A stretch of DNA of 64,000 nucleotides from NCBI GenBank assembly GCA_001664505.1, contig CP011806.1, positions 5,387,874-5,451,873 on the forward strand. The letters are read 5' to 3'. Position 1 is the stretch's first letter, and each line of letters starts with the position of its first letter. The notes beneath the pieces are model-generated. The model searched no databases and was not told the DNA's origin. It saw nothing but the letters and a program-made list of their open reading frames with translations. Shown one piece after another: positions 9,737 to 17,887 of the stretch. A program made the translations under genes and the position numbers. Source of the stretch: Acidobacteria bacterium Mor1 (GTDB lineage: Bacteria > Acidobacteriota > Polarisedimenticolia > Polarisedimenticolales > Polarisedimenticolaceae).

Positions 9737-9764
9737 CGTCGCTTCAACAGGGAGTTTTCGGACG

Positions 9765-10136
9765 ATGAGTGAACGAGAGCCGCGGGTCCGACCCGCAGAC
9801 GAGGCCGAACGCATCGAGGTCAAGGCGGGCACCGCCACCACGACCCAGGTGCTCTTGGGCCCGGAACACGGTACCCCCAACTTCGCCATGCGCCGCTTCA
9901 CCATGGGGGCCGGCGGCGGCATGCCGTACCACACCAATACCGTGGAGCACGAACAGTTCGTGCTGCGGGGCAAGGCCCGGATCCGCATCGGAGATGCGGT
10001 TCACGAGGTCAAGGCCGAGGATGTGCTCTACATCCCCGCGGGCGTGCCTCATTCCTACGAGGTGCTCGAGGCGCCCTTCGAGTTCCTCTGCATGGTGCCC
10101 AACAAGCCGGACACCATCACGATCATCGAGGAATAG
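9765..10136 (+). CDS. Small cupin-domain protein
   Basis: The 123-residue protein is a single cupin barrel. Cupin motif 1 is seen as GMPYHTNTVEHEQFVLRGKARI, with the metal-ligand candidates His, His and Glu in the usual order, and motif 2 as VLYIPAGVPHSYEV with the second-motif His. Small single-domain cupins of this kind include dioxygenases, isomerases and sugar-binding proteins, so the reaction cannot be named. The frame is open upstream to a TTG at 9672 and would add a Gly/Val/Ala-rich hydrophobic segment. ATG 9765 was preferred because it has a GGAG site 10 nt upstream and a TATAAT at the right distance. Flanking genes are unrelated. Confidence 0.85.
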   Translation: MSEREPRVRPADEAERIEVKAGTATTTQVLLGPEHGTPNFAMRRFTMGAGGGMPYHTNTVEHEQFVLRGKARIRIGDAVHEVKAEDVLYIPAGVPHSYEVLEAPFEFLCMVPNKPDTITIIEE

Positions 10137-10193
10137 TCGGCACCGAGCGTCGGCACTGAGCGTCAGCGTCGAGGGACGGGGCCGGGGGCAGGC

Positions 10194-10568
10194 CTATTCG
10201 GCGGGAGCTTCCACCTTGAAGCTGGCGCTGGCGACCTCGGAGCCCTTGCCGTCGTTGAGGCGCACGTCCCATTCGCCCGGCTTCTTGGGGGCCTTGAAGC
10301 GAATCGATCCTGAGGTGCGGCCCGACAGGTATTCGTGGGCCACGTCGTGGCGGTCGTTCTCGTCCTCGTCGCCGTGATCGACATCCGAGGGGATCAGGCC
10401 GATCCAGGCGTTCTCCGGATAGTCCGCCGGGGCGGTGAAGGAAACGCGGATCGTCTCGCCCGGCTTGTAGGACGATTCGTCGACGCTGACCTCCGGATCG
10501 TCGGCCAGGGCGATGGCCCAGGCGGCCAGCATCAGCGCCGTCAGCAGCAGTGCGATTCGGGTCTTCAT
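10194..10568 (-). CDS. Small exported protein with beta-sandwich-like domain
   Basis: The 124-residue product begins with a clear signal peptide (MKTRIALLLTALMLAAWAIALA). The mature part has the pattern of one immunoglobulin-like or MG2-like beta-sandwich: 'SVDESSYKPGETIRVSFTAP', then a short Asp/Glu-rich acidic loop (DVDHGDEDENDRHD), then 'GEWDVRLNDGKGSEVASASFKVEAP'. The phrase 'Y-PGE-I-V-FTAP ... WIGLIP' is typical of bacterial periplasmic beta-sandwich domains of unknown function. The acidic loop could bind a divalent cation, which is inference only. It is divergent from addB, with only 53 nt between the two starts, so the two promoters must overlap or be very compact. Confidence 0.75.
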   Translation of the reverse strand: MKTRIALLLTALMLAAWAIALADDPEVSVDESSYKPGETIRVSFTAPADYPENAWIGLIPSDVDHGDEDENDRHDVAHEYLSGRTSGSIRFKAPKKPGEWDVRLNDGKGSEVASASFKVEAPAE

Positions 10569-10606
10569 TTCTCGCTCCGATCCCGCAGGAACGCGGGCGA
10601 TCAGCA

Positions 10607-10612
10607 TACAAT
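10607..10612 (+). promoter_or_regulatory. Candidate -10 element, near-leaderless addB start
   Basis: TACAAT matches the -10 consensus at five of six positions and ends exactly 9 nt before the GTG start of addB. No Shine-Dalgarno sequence lies between, so transcription starting 6-7 nt after the hexamer would give an almost leaderless mRNA. No good -35 is visible. Confidence 0.35.
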
Positions 10613-10621
10613 GAGCCTTCC

Positions 10622-13600
10622 GTGATCCGCATTCTCGAATCAGACCGTGGCCGCGAGCGGCTCGCGGGAGCCGCCGAGTTCGTCGACGGTTTTCCCAAGG
10701 GCACCGAGCGGTTGATCGTGGCCGCCACCCGCGACGCCGCCGATGACTTCGTGCGCGAAATCGGCCGGCGAGGCGGGGCGACCTTCGGCCTGCACCGGTT
10801 CAGCTTCGGCCAGCTGATCGGGCAACTGGCCTCGCTGGAACTGGCGGCTGCCGGGTTGGCTCCAGCCAGTTCCCTGGGGATGGAGGCGGTCGCCGCCCGG
10901 GCGGTGTTCGAGGCCCGGGAGTCCGGGGCGATCCCCTCCTTCGAGGGCCTCAGCCGTAGCCCCGGTTTCGCCCGCACGGTGGCGCGGAGCCTCTCCGACG
11001 TGAGGTTGGCCGGGCTCGACGCGGCGGGGCTCCGTGCCGAGCCCGCATCCCGGGAGTTGGCGGCGGTGCTGGAACGGGTCGAGCAGCAGTTGGAGCGCGC
11101 GGCGGTCGCCGACCGCTCCCGGCTGGTCCGGCTGGCGACCGAGGCCATCGACGGTCCGGCCAGGAGTTGGCTCAAGCGCTGTCCGGTGGTTTTCCTCGAC
11201 GTGGCGGTGCACTCCATGGTCGAGCGGGACTTCATCCGCAAGCTTTGCGAGGTCACCCCGGCAGCGTTGGCCACGGTCCCGGCCGGGGACACCCCGACCC
11301 TCGACGCGCTGGAGCCCTTCGGTCAGCGTGGGCTGACCGGCGCGCCGGTGGAGCCGGGCCCCGAGGGCCTCGCTCGTCTGCGCCGCCATCTGTTCTCCGA
11401 GGACACTCCCGGTCCCGACGGGGCCGATGCCGAGAGCGTGCGTTTCTTCTCGGCCCCCGGCGAGGGCCGGGAGTGTGTGGAGATCGTCCGCCGCGTACTG
11501 GAGGAGTCCGCCGCCGGCGTGCCCTTCGATCGCATGGCGGTCTTCGTGCGCACGCCGGCGAGCTATATCTCGATGCTCGACGCGGCGTTCAAGCGTGCCG
11601 ACATTCCGGCCTGGTTCGCCCGTTCGGCCCGGCGGCCCGATGCCTCGGGCCGGGCGTTCCTCGCGCTGCTCGCCTGTCGCGAGGAGGGTCTCTCGGCCCA
11701 GCGCTTCGCCGAGTACCTGTCCTTCGCCCAGGTGCCGGAGCTTCATGACGGCGCGCCTCCAGCCGAGCGGGAGATCGAGTGGAGTCCGGCCGACGACGAC
11801 GTGGTGCAGCCCGCCGGCCTGCGTCCCGAGCCGTTGGACCCCGACCGGGCCGAAGGGGCGATCACCGAGGACCGGGACGAGAGCCCCCAGGTCGAGGGCA
11901 CCCTGCGTGCGCCGCGGCGCTGGGAGAAGCTGCTGGTCGAGGCCGCGGTGATCGGCGGCCACGACCGCTGGCGCCGGCGTCTCGAAGGGCTGGCCCGGGA
12001 GCTGGAGATCAAACACGAGGCGTTGGTCGCCGACGAACCGGAATCTCCTCGAGCCGCCAATCTGGCCCGGGAGCGGTCCAACCTCGATCACCTGACCCGT
12101 TTCTGCCTGCCGGTCATCGAGGCCCTGGACGCCTTGCCCGAGAAGGGCATCTGGGGGGAGTGGCTCCGCGGGTTGCGGGCGCTCTGTCCCAGGGTGTTGC
12201 GCCGCCCCGAACGGGTGTTGGCGGTGCTGGCCGATCTGGAGCCGATGTCCGCCGTGGGGCCGGTGGCCCTCGACGAGGTGCGGTTGGTTCTCGCCGACCG
12301 CCTGGCCACCATCGAGGAGAAACGCCCGGCCAATCGCTACGGCCGGGTCTACGTCGGCACGCCCGACGACGCCCGCGGCCGCGCCTTCGACGTGGTGTTC
12401 GTGCCGGGGCTGGCCGAACGGGTCTTTCCCCAGCGGCCCCGGGAAGATCCGCTGCTGCTCGACCGTCAGCGCCGGGACATCTCCGGCGAACTGGATACCC
12501 AGGAGAACCGGGCCCACCGGGAGCGGATGCTGTTGCGTCTCGCCGTGGGCAGCGCCGAGCAGAAGCTGTTCCTCTCTTATCCGCGTCTCGATGCCGTCGA
12601 GGCCCGTCCGCGGGTGCCGTCGTTCTACGCGCTGGACGTGGCCCGGGCGGTGGAGGGTTCGATTCCCGACTTCGAGCGGCTGGAACGGGACGCGGCGAAG
12701 GAGTCCGACGCCCGGCTCTCCTGGCCGGCACCCCGGGAACCCGCCCGGGCGATCGACGCCATCGAACACGACCTGTCGGTACTCGGTCCGCTGTTGCGGG
12801 CAGCCGAGCGGGAATCCGCCGGCCGTGCGCGCTACCTGCTCGGGCTCAACGAAGCGCTGGGCCGGTCGTTGCGCGGCCGCTGGGCTCGTTGGACCGCGAA
12901 ACGCTGGAAGCCCGAAGACGGACTGGTTCGGGCTACCGAGCCGATCGCCGACCTGCTCGAGGCCCAGCGGCCGAAGAACCGGCCCTACTCGGTGACGGCA
13001 ATTCAGAAGTACTCCCAGTGTCCCTACCAGTTCTTCCTCTCGGCGATTCTGCGGCTGGAGCCCCGGGAAGAGCCGGTGCCGCTGGTAGCGATGGACGCGT
13101 TGACCAAGGGGCGGATGTTCCACGAGGTCCAGGCCGAGGTGATGCGCGCGCTCAAGGAGAGGGGCGACCTGCCGCTGCCGAGGGCGGACCTCGACGAGGC
13201 GCGCAAGCTGCTGGACGAGACCGTCGACCGCATCGCGGCCCAGTACCGCGAGGAGCTGGTGCCGGCGATCGAGCGGGTTTGGGAGGACGAGGTCGAGGCG
13301 ATCCGCATCGACCTGCGCGCCTGGCTGCGCCAGGTAGGCGCCGAGGAGACCTGGCTGCCGGAACACTTCGAGTTGGGCTTCGGTCTGCCGCTGAGCGACG
13401 ACCACGATCCCGAGAGCGTGCGGGATCCCGTCGAGTTGCCCGGCGGCTGGAAGCTCCGCGGGGTGATCGACGTGATCGAACGCCGGGCCGACGAGGTGTT
13501 GCGGGTGACCGACAACAAAACCGGCGGCAACTGGACCCGGGAGGGGATGGTGGTCGGCGGCGGCGAGATCCTGCAGCCGGTGCTCTACGCCCTGACCGTC

Positions 13601-13909
13601 GAGAAGCTGTTCGGCGCCGAGGTGGCCGAGGGGCGGCTCTTCTACTGCACCGGCAAGGGTGGCTTCACCGACCGGGTGGTGCCGCTCCACGAGTTCGCCC
13701 GGCACTACGCCCAGCAGGTGCTTTCGACCCTCGACGCCGCCATCGACACCGGCATGCTGCCGCCCAAGCCGACCGAACGCTTCGGCGGCAAGGCGGCTTG
13801 CCGCTGGTGCGACTTCCTGCCGGTCTGCGGCCCCCATGAAGCGCTGCGGGTGCGGCGCAAGGATCCCGAGGCGGTCGCCGACCTCGAAGCCATCAGGAAG
13901 CTGCCATGA
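10622..13909 (+). CDS. addB: AddB-like helicase/exonuclease subunit with Fe-S PD-(D/E)XK nuclease domain
   Basis: The 1095-residue protein matches AddB of the AddAB helicase-nuclease, which processes double-strand breaks for RecA loading. No Walker A is visible at the N-terminus, as expected for a subunit whose helicase domain is not the main motor. The middle part has the AddB-type FVPGLAERVFPQRPREDPLLL region. The C-terminal nuclease shows GRMFHE and GVIDVIERR...VTDNKTGG (catalytic Asp and Asp-x-Lys). Cys800 (SQCPYQFF) together with Cys1060, Cys1063 and Cys1069 (CRWCDFLPVC) form the C...C-x2-C-x5-C iron-staple pattern known from AddB. Translation probably starts at GTG 10622, just after the -10 element; the open frame begins at 10550. 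Its end overlaps addA by 4 nt. Confidence 0.88.
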   Translation: MIRILESDRGRERLAGAAEFVDGFPKGTERLIVAATRDAADDFVREIGRRGGATFGLHRFSFGQLIGQLASLELAAAGLAPASSLGMEAVAARAVFEARESGAIPSFEGLSRSPGFARTVARSLSDVRLAGLDAAGLRAEPASRELAAVLERVEQQLERAAVADRSRLVRLATEAIDGPARSWLKRCPVVFLDVAVHSMVERDFIRKLCEVTPAALATVPAGDTPTLDALEPFGQRGLTGAPVEPGPEGLARLRRHLFSEDTPGPDGADAESVRFFSAPGEGRECVEIVRRVLEESAAGVPFDRMAVFVRTPASYISMLDAAFKRADIPAWFARSARRPDASGRAFLALLACREEGLSAQRFAEYLSFAQVPELHDGAPPAEREIEWSPADDDVVQPAGLRPEPLDPDRAEGAITEDRDESPQVEGTLRAPRRWEKLLVEAAVIGGHDRWRRRLEGLARELEIKHEALVADEPESPRAANLARERSNLDHLTRFCLPVIEALDALPEKGIWGEWLRGLRALCPRVLRRPERVLAVLADLEPMSAVGPVALDEVRLVLADRLATIEEKRPANRYGRVYVGTPDDARGRAFDVVFVPGLAERVFPQRPREDPLLLDRQRRDISGELDTQENRAHRERMLLRLAVGSAEQKLFLSYPRLDAVEARPRVPSFYALDVARAVEGSIPDFERLERDAAKESDARLSWPAPREPARAIDAIEHDLSVLGPLLRAAERESAGRARYLLGLNEALGRSLRGRWARWTAKRWKPEDGLVRATEPIADLLEAQRPKNRPYSVTAIQKYSQCPYQFFLSAILRLEPREEPVPLVAMDALTKGRMFHEVQAEVMRALKERGDLPLPRADLDEARKLLDETVDRIAAQYREELVPAIERVWEDEVEAIRIDLRAWLRQVGAEETWLPEHFELGFGLPLSDDHDPESVRDPVELPGGWKLRGVIDVIERRADEVLRVTDNKTGGNWTREGMVVGGGEILQPVLYALTVEKLFGAEVAEGRLFYCTGKGGFTDRVVPLHEFARHYAQQVLSTLDAAIDTGMLPPKPTERFGGKAACRWCDFLPVCGPHEALRVRRKDPEAVADLEAIRKLP

Positions 13910-16900
13910 AGCCGCTGGTCGACCACGAAGCCCGGGAGGCGATCCGCCACGACCTCGACAGCAACCTGCTGGTTGAGGCCGCCGCCGGTACCGGCAAGAC
14001 CACCGAGCTCACCCGGCGCATCGTCGCGGTGCTCTCCGCCGGCCGGGCCGGCGTCGATCAGATCGTCGCGGTGACCTTCACCGAGAAGGCGGCGGGCGAA
14101 CTCAAGCTGCGCATCCGCGCCGAGCTGGAAAAGGCTCGTCACGCCGTCGACGACCCGGCCGAGCGCGGCCGGCTCGACACGGCGCTCTCCCGCCTCGAGG
14201 AGGCGCGGGTCAACACCATTCACGGGTTCTGCGCCGAGCTCCTGCGAGAACGCTCGGTCGATGCGGGAGTCGACCCGGAGTTCGGGGTGATGCCCCAGGG
14301 TGAAGCCGACCGGGTCTTCGACGAGGCCTACGACGGCTGGCTGCAGGAAAAACTGGCCGACCCGCCCGAGGGCCTCAAGCGCGCCTTGCGCCGGCCGGCC
14401 GATGACGGGCCCGCCGAACGGGTGCGCCAGGCGGCGCGGCTGCTGGTCGAATGGCGAGACTTCCCCACTCCCTGGCGCCGGGACGTCTACCCCCGGGAGC
14501 AGGCGGTGGACACCATGGTCGAGCGGCTCCACGAGTTGGCCGATCTGACCGCCCGCTGCGACAACAAGCAGTACGACTTTCTCTACCGGGACACCGGCAC
14601 CCTGCGCCGGGTCAGCGACGCGATCCGCACCGCCGAGGCGGTGGCCGACCGGGACTACGACTGGCTCGAGGGCATGGTCCCCTCGGCGCTGGAGAGGGGC
14701 TATCGACGCAACCCGCGCAAGGGCCGGGGCAAGAGCTACGGCAAGGGGGTCGCCCGGGAAGAGGTCCTGGCGGCGCATCGCCGCTTCGCCGAGGAACTCG
14801 ATCGCTTCGTCGAGGCCTCGGACGCCGACCTGGTGGCGCTGCTGCAGCCGGAGCTGGCCGAGGTGGTCGAACGCTACCAGGCGCTCAAGGCTCGGCGGGG
14901 CAAGCTGGACTTCGTCGACCTGCTGTTGCGCACTCGGGACCTGGTCCGGGACTCCCGCCGGGTGCGTGAGGATTTCCAGGAGCGCTTCACCCGGGTCTTC
15001 ATCGACGAGTTCCAGGACACCGACCCGCTGCAGGCCGAGATCCTGCTGCTGCTCGCCGCCCAGGATCCGGATGTCGACGACTGGCGCACCGTCGACCCTC
15101 AGCCGGGCAAGCTGTTCCTGGTCGGGGACCCCAAGCAGTCGATCTACCGTTTCCGTCGCGCCGACGTCGGCACCTATTTCGAGGTCAAGGAGCAGCTCGA
15201 GAAGTGCGGCGCCAAGGTGCTGCAGCTCAGCACCAGTTTCCGCTCGGTGCCGGGCATCCAGCACGCGGTCAACGCCGCTTTCGAACAGGTGATGACCGGC
15301 GACCGGGAGACGCTGCAGGCGGACTACGTGCCGCTGTCGCCGTTCCGTGAGGAACCGAGCGACCGGCCGTCGGTGGTGGTCCTGCCGGTGCCCGATCCCT
15401 ACGGCCGCACCGGAGTAGCCAAGTACAAGGTCGAAGGCTCGCTCCCCGACGCTGTGGGCGCCTACGTCAAGTGGTTGATCGAGGAGAGCGGTTGGCGGGT
15501 CTCGACCCGGGAGGCTCCCGACGAGGGGGTGCCGATCGCCCCTCAGCACATCTGCCTGCTGTTCCGGCGTTTCGACAGCGCCTGGGCGGGCAGCATCACC
15601 CGGCCCTACACCCAGGCGCTTGAAGCTCGCGGGGTGCCGCACTTGCTCGTCGGCGGCCGCACCTTCCACGAGCGGGAAGAGGTGGCGACCCTGAGAGTGG
15701 CGCTGTCGGCCATCGAATGGCCCGACGACGAACTGTCGGTCTACGCCACCTTGAGAGGATCGCTGCTGGCGATCCCCGACGAGCTGTTGTTCGAGTTCAA
15801 GCAGCGCCACGGACGGCTCCATCCGCTACGGGCCGGCCGAACCGACCGGGAAGAGCTCCCCGAGCGGCTGACGCCGATCGTCGATGCGCTGGAACTGCTC
15901 TCGGACCTCCACCGCAAACGCAACCGGCGCACCGTCGCCGAGACGATTCACGTGTTGCTCCAGGAGACCCGGGCCCACGCGGGCTTCGCCCTGCGTCCCG
16001 CCGGCGAGCAGGTGCTGGCCAACGTGCTTCACGTGGCCGATCAGGCCCGGGACTACGAGACCACCGGCGGTATCTCCTTCCGCGGTTTCGTCGAGCGGCT
16101 GCTCGAAGAGGAAGACAAGGCCCAGGCCGCCGAGGCGCCGATTCTCGAGGAGGGGAGCGAAGGGGTGCGCCTGATGACGGTGCACAAGTCCAAGGGGCTC
16201 GAGTTCCCGGTGGTGATCCTGGCGGATCCCACGGCGAACCTCTCCTTCGGCCGCGCGACCCGGGTGATCGACAACGCCACCCGCACCTGTGCCCAGCGGT
16301 TGGCCGGCTGGGCGCCGGTGGAGCTTCTGGAGCACGAGCAGGACGAGGTCGGCCGGGATCGCGCCGAGGGGGTGCGGTTGGCCTACGTCGCCGCCACCCG
16401 GGCCCGGGACCTGCTGGTGTTGCCCGGGATCGGCACCGGACCGCTGGAGGACAGCTGGCTCGGCCCGATGGACGGCGGCATCTACCCCGAGCCTGCCGCC
16501 TGGCGGGATGCGAAGCCGGCGACCGGCTGCCCCGAGTTCGAGGGTCCGACGGTGGCCTATGCGCCGGAGGGAAGCGGCATCGCACCCGGCGAACATGACC
16601 TGGGGAGTCACCGGGTCGTCTGGTGGGAGGCAGCGCGGCTGGACCTCGGCGTCGCCCCGAGCTACGGCGTGCGCCGGATGCACCTGCTCAAGGAGAGCGA
16701 CGACGAGGGCATCGACGCCGACCGCCGGCGTTACCTGGAATGGCAGCAGGGCAGGCAGGACGCCCGGCGCAGCGGCGAGGTGCCCAGCGCCCAACCACGC
16801 ACGGCGACGGAACTGGCCGCCGATGAGGAGCGCCGGCTACCGAAGGCGCCCCCGGTCGAGTTGATCACCCTGGAAATCGAACCCGATCGGCCGGGGGGCA

Positions 16901-17331
16901 AGCGCTTCGGCGCACTGGTCCACGCCGCACTGGCGCTGGTGCCTCTCGGCGGCAAGAAGGACCGGGTCGAGCGGACGGTCAAACTTCAGGCGCGAATCCT
17001 CGGGGCGGACGCCGCCGAGGTTGCCGCCGCGACCCGGAGCGTCGAACGGGTCCTGGATCACGAGCTGCTCGCCGCGGCTCGTGATGCCGACAAGCGGGGC
17101 GAATGCCGCCGGGAGACACCGCTGACCCTGGAGCTGGAAGACGGCACCCTGATGGAGGGCATCGTCGACATGGCCTTCCGCGACGCAGAGGGCTGGGTCG
17201 TCCTCGATTTCAAGACCGACCGGGAGCTGGGCGAGTCCCGCACGGTCTACGAGAGGCAGGTCGGCCTCTACGCCGCCGCGATCGCCGCCGCGACCGGTGA
17301 GCCCTGCCGGGGTGTGCTGCTTCAGGCGTGA
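13906..17331 (+). CDS. addA: AddA-like UvrD-family helicase/nuclease
   Basis: The 1141-residue product carries the full SF1 helicase set: motif I EAAAGTGKTTE (Lys31), motif II FIDEFQDTD, motif III FLVGDPKQSIYRFRRAD, motif IV STSFRSVPG, motif V MTVHKSKGLEFPVV and motif VI YVAATRARDLL. A C-terminal PD-(D/E)XK nuclease follows, with a VHAALALV helix, GIVDMAFRDAEGWVVLDFKTD and a YERQVGLYAAAIAAATGE helix. This is the AddA plan. The product ends rather soon after the nuclease core (GVLLQA) but nothing essential seems missing. ATG 13906 lies within ATGA shared with the addB stop, so both subunits are made in a coupled way. An imperfect hairpin follows the stop. Confidence 0.93.
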   Translation: MKPLVDHEAREAIRHDLDSNLLVEAAAGTGKTTELTRRIVAVLSAGRAGVDQIVAVTFTEKAAGELKLRIRAELEKARHAVDDPAERGRLDTALSRLEEARVNTIHGFCAELLRERSVDAGVDPEFGVMPQGEADRVFDEAYDGWLQEKLADPPEGLKRALRRPADDGPAERVRQAARLLVEWRDFPTPWRRDVYPREQAVDTMVERLHELADLTARCDNKQYDFLYRDTGTLRRVSDAIRTAEAVADRDYDWLEGMVPSALERGYRRNPRKGRGKSYGKGVAREEVLAAHRRFAEELDRFVEASDADLVALLQPELAEVVERYQALKARRGKLDFVDLLLRTRDLVRDSRRVREDFQERFTRVFIDEFQDTDPLQAEILLLLAAQDPDVDDWRTVDPQPGKLFLVGDPKQSIYRFRRADVGTYFEVKEQLEKCGAKVLQLSTSFRSVPGIQHAVNAAFEQVMTGDRETLQADYVPLSPFREEPSDRPSVVVLPVPDPYGRTGVAKYKVEGSLPDAVGAYVKWLIEESGWRVSTREAPDEGVPIAPQHICLLFRRFDSAWAGSITRPYTQALEARGVPHLLVGGRTFHEREEVATLRVALSAIEWPDDELSVYATLRGSLLAIPDELLFEFKQRHGRLHPLRAGRTDREELPERLTPIVDALELLSDLHRKRNRRTVAETIHVLLQETRAHAGFALRPAGEQVLANVLHVADQARDYETTGGISFRGFVERLLEEEDKAQAAEAPILEEGSEGVRLMTVHKSKGLEFPVVILADPTANLSFGRATRVIDNATRTCAQRLAGWAPVELLEHEQDEVGRDRAEGVRLAYVAATRARDLLVLPGIGTGPLEDSWLGPMDGGIYPEPAAWRDAKPATGCPEFEGPTVAYAPEGSGIAPGEHDLGSHRVVWWEAARLDLGVAPSYGVRRMHLLKESDDEGIDADRRRYLEWQQGRQDARRSGEVPSAQPRTATELAADEERRLPKAPPVELITLEIEPDRPGGKRFGALVHAALALVPLGGKKDRVERTVKLQARILGADAAEVAAATRSVERVLDHELLAAARDADKRGECRRETPLTLELEDGTLMEGIVDMAFRDAEGWVVLDFKTDRELGESRTVYERQVGLYAAAIAAATGEPCRGVLLQA

Positions 17332-17361
17332 AGCCGGCGCGAACCGCCGTTCGCACCGGCT
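17332..17361. terminator. Imperfect hairpin between convergent addA and YCII genes
   Basis: AGCCGG-C-GCGAA, a six-base loop, then TTCGC-A-CCGGCT can fold into an 11-bp stem with one C-A mismatch directly after the addA stop. No T-tract follows on either strand, so it could be a weak bidirectional terminator or only a stabilising 3' end. Confidence 0.4.
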
Positions 17362-17368
17362 CCATGGA

Positions 17369-17755
17369 TCAACCCTGTTGCTGGGGCTCCGGCACCGCGG
17401 CGAAAGCGCGGACCTCGATGGGAATCCCCACGCACTCGCTGACCTTCGAGGCCCAGGCCAGGGCCGCGTCCCGATCCTCGGCGTCGAGGATGTAGAACCC
17501 GCCGAGCTGCTCCTTGGTCTCGGCGAAGGGGCCGTCGAGGGTTTCCACCGCGCCGTTATAGGCCCGGACGACGGTGGCGTCGGCTGCGTCGTGGAGCCGG
17601 CCCGAGAGCACCAGGGCCCCGGCGGCCTTCATTTCCGCCTCGAGTTTCCAGACCTTGGCCATCATCTCCTGAATGGCGGCGGGGTCCATCTGTTTTTCGG
17701 TGGCGTCGCAGCTGCGTTCGCTGCTGCTGTGGGCGCTCAACATGAAGCGATTCAT
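17369..17755 (-). CDS. YCII-family (DGPF domain) protein
   Basis: The 128-residue protein opens MNRFMLSAHSSS and shows the YCII hallmark segment GAVETLDGPFAETKEQLGGFYILDAEDRDAALAWASKV, including the DGPF motif and the later 'A-ALAWA' helix, with 'GALVLSGRLHD' before it. YCII proteins are ferredoxin-like dimers. Many of this subtype occur beside ECF-type sigma factors, but no sigma factor is present here. The function remains unknown. The open frame extends to 17839, but the ATG at 17755 matches the family start. It is convergent with addA and follows, on the same strand, the patatin gene with a gap of about 130 nt that holds an A/T-rich run (17850-17870). Confidence 0.88.
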   Translation of the reverse strand: MNRFMLSAHSSSERSCDATEKQMDPAAIQEMMAKVWKLEAEMKAAGALVLSGRLHDAADATVVRAYNGAVETLDGPFAETKEQLGGFYILDAEDRDAALAWASKVSECVGIPIEVRAFAAVPEPQQQG

Positions 17756-17887
17756 CGGATCCTCCGTGGTTTTCCGTGGTTCGAAGGCGAAACCTTCGCC
17801 CTCACAACCTGAGACGGGGCGTCCCCCGGTGCTCGACATGCTCCGTACCGCTTTTTTTTCGATTTTTTCACGGCCGGCAACCAGGGG

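Noticed and set aside
10640-13837. 1065-codon open frame on the minus strand opposite addB
   Set aside because: It lies entirely inside addB in a complementary frame and has no recognisable domain. Long antisense frames are expected in GC-rich coding DNA; the AddB motifs clearly assign the plus strand.
13705-15822. 705-codon minus-strand frame opposite addA
   Set aside because: Shadow of the AddA coding sequence; helicase motifs are all on the plus strand.
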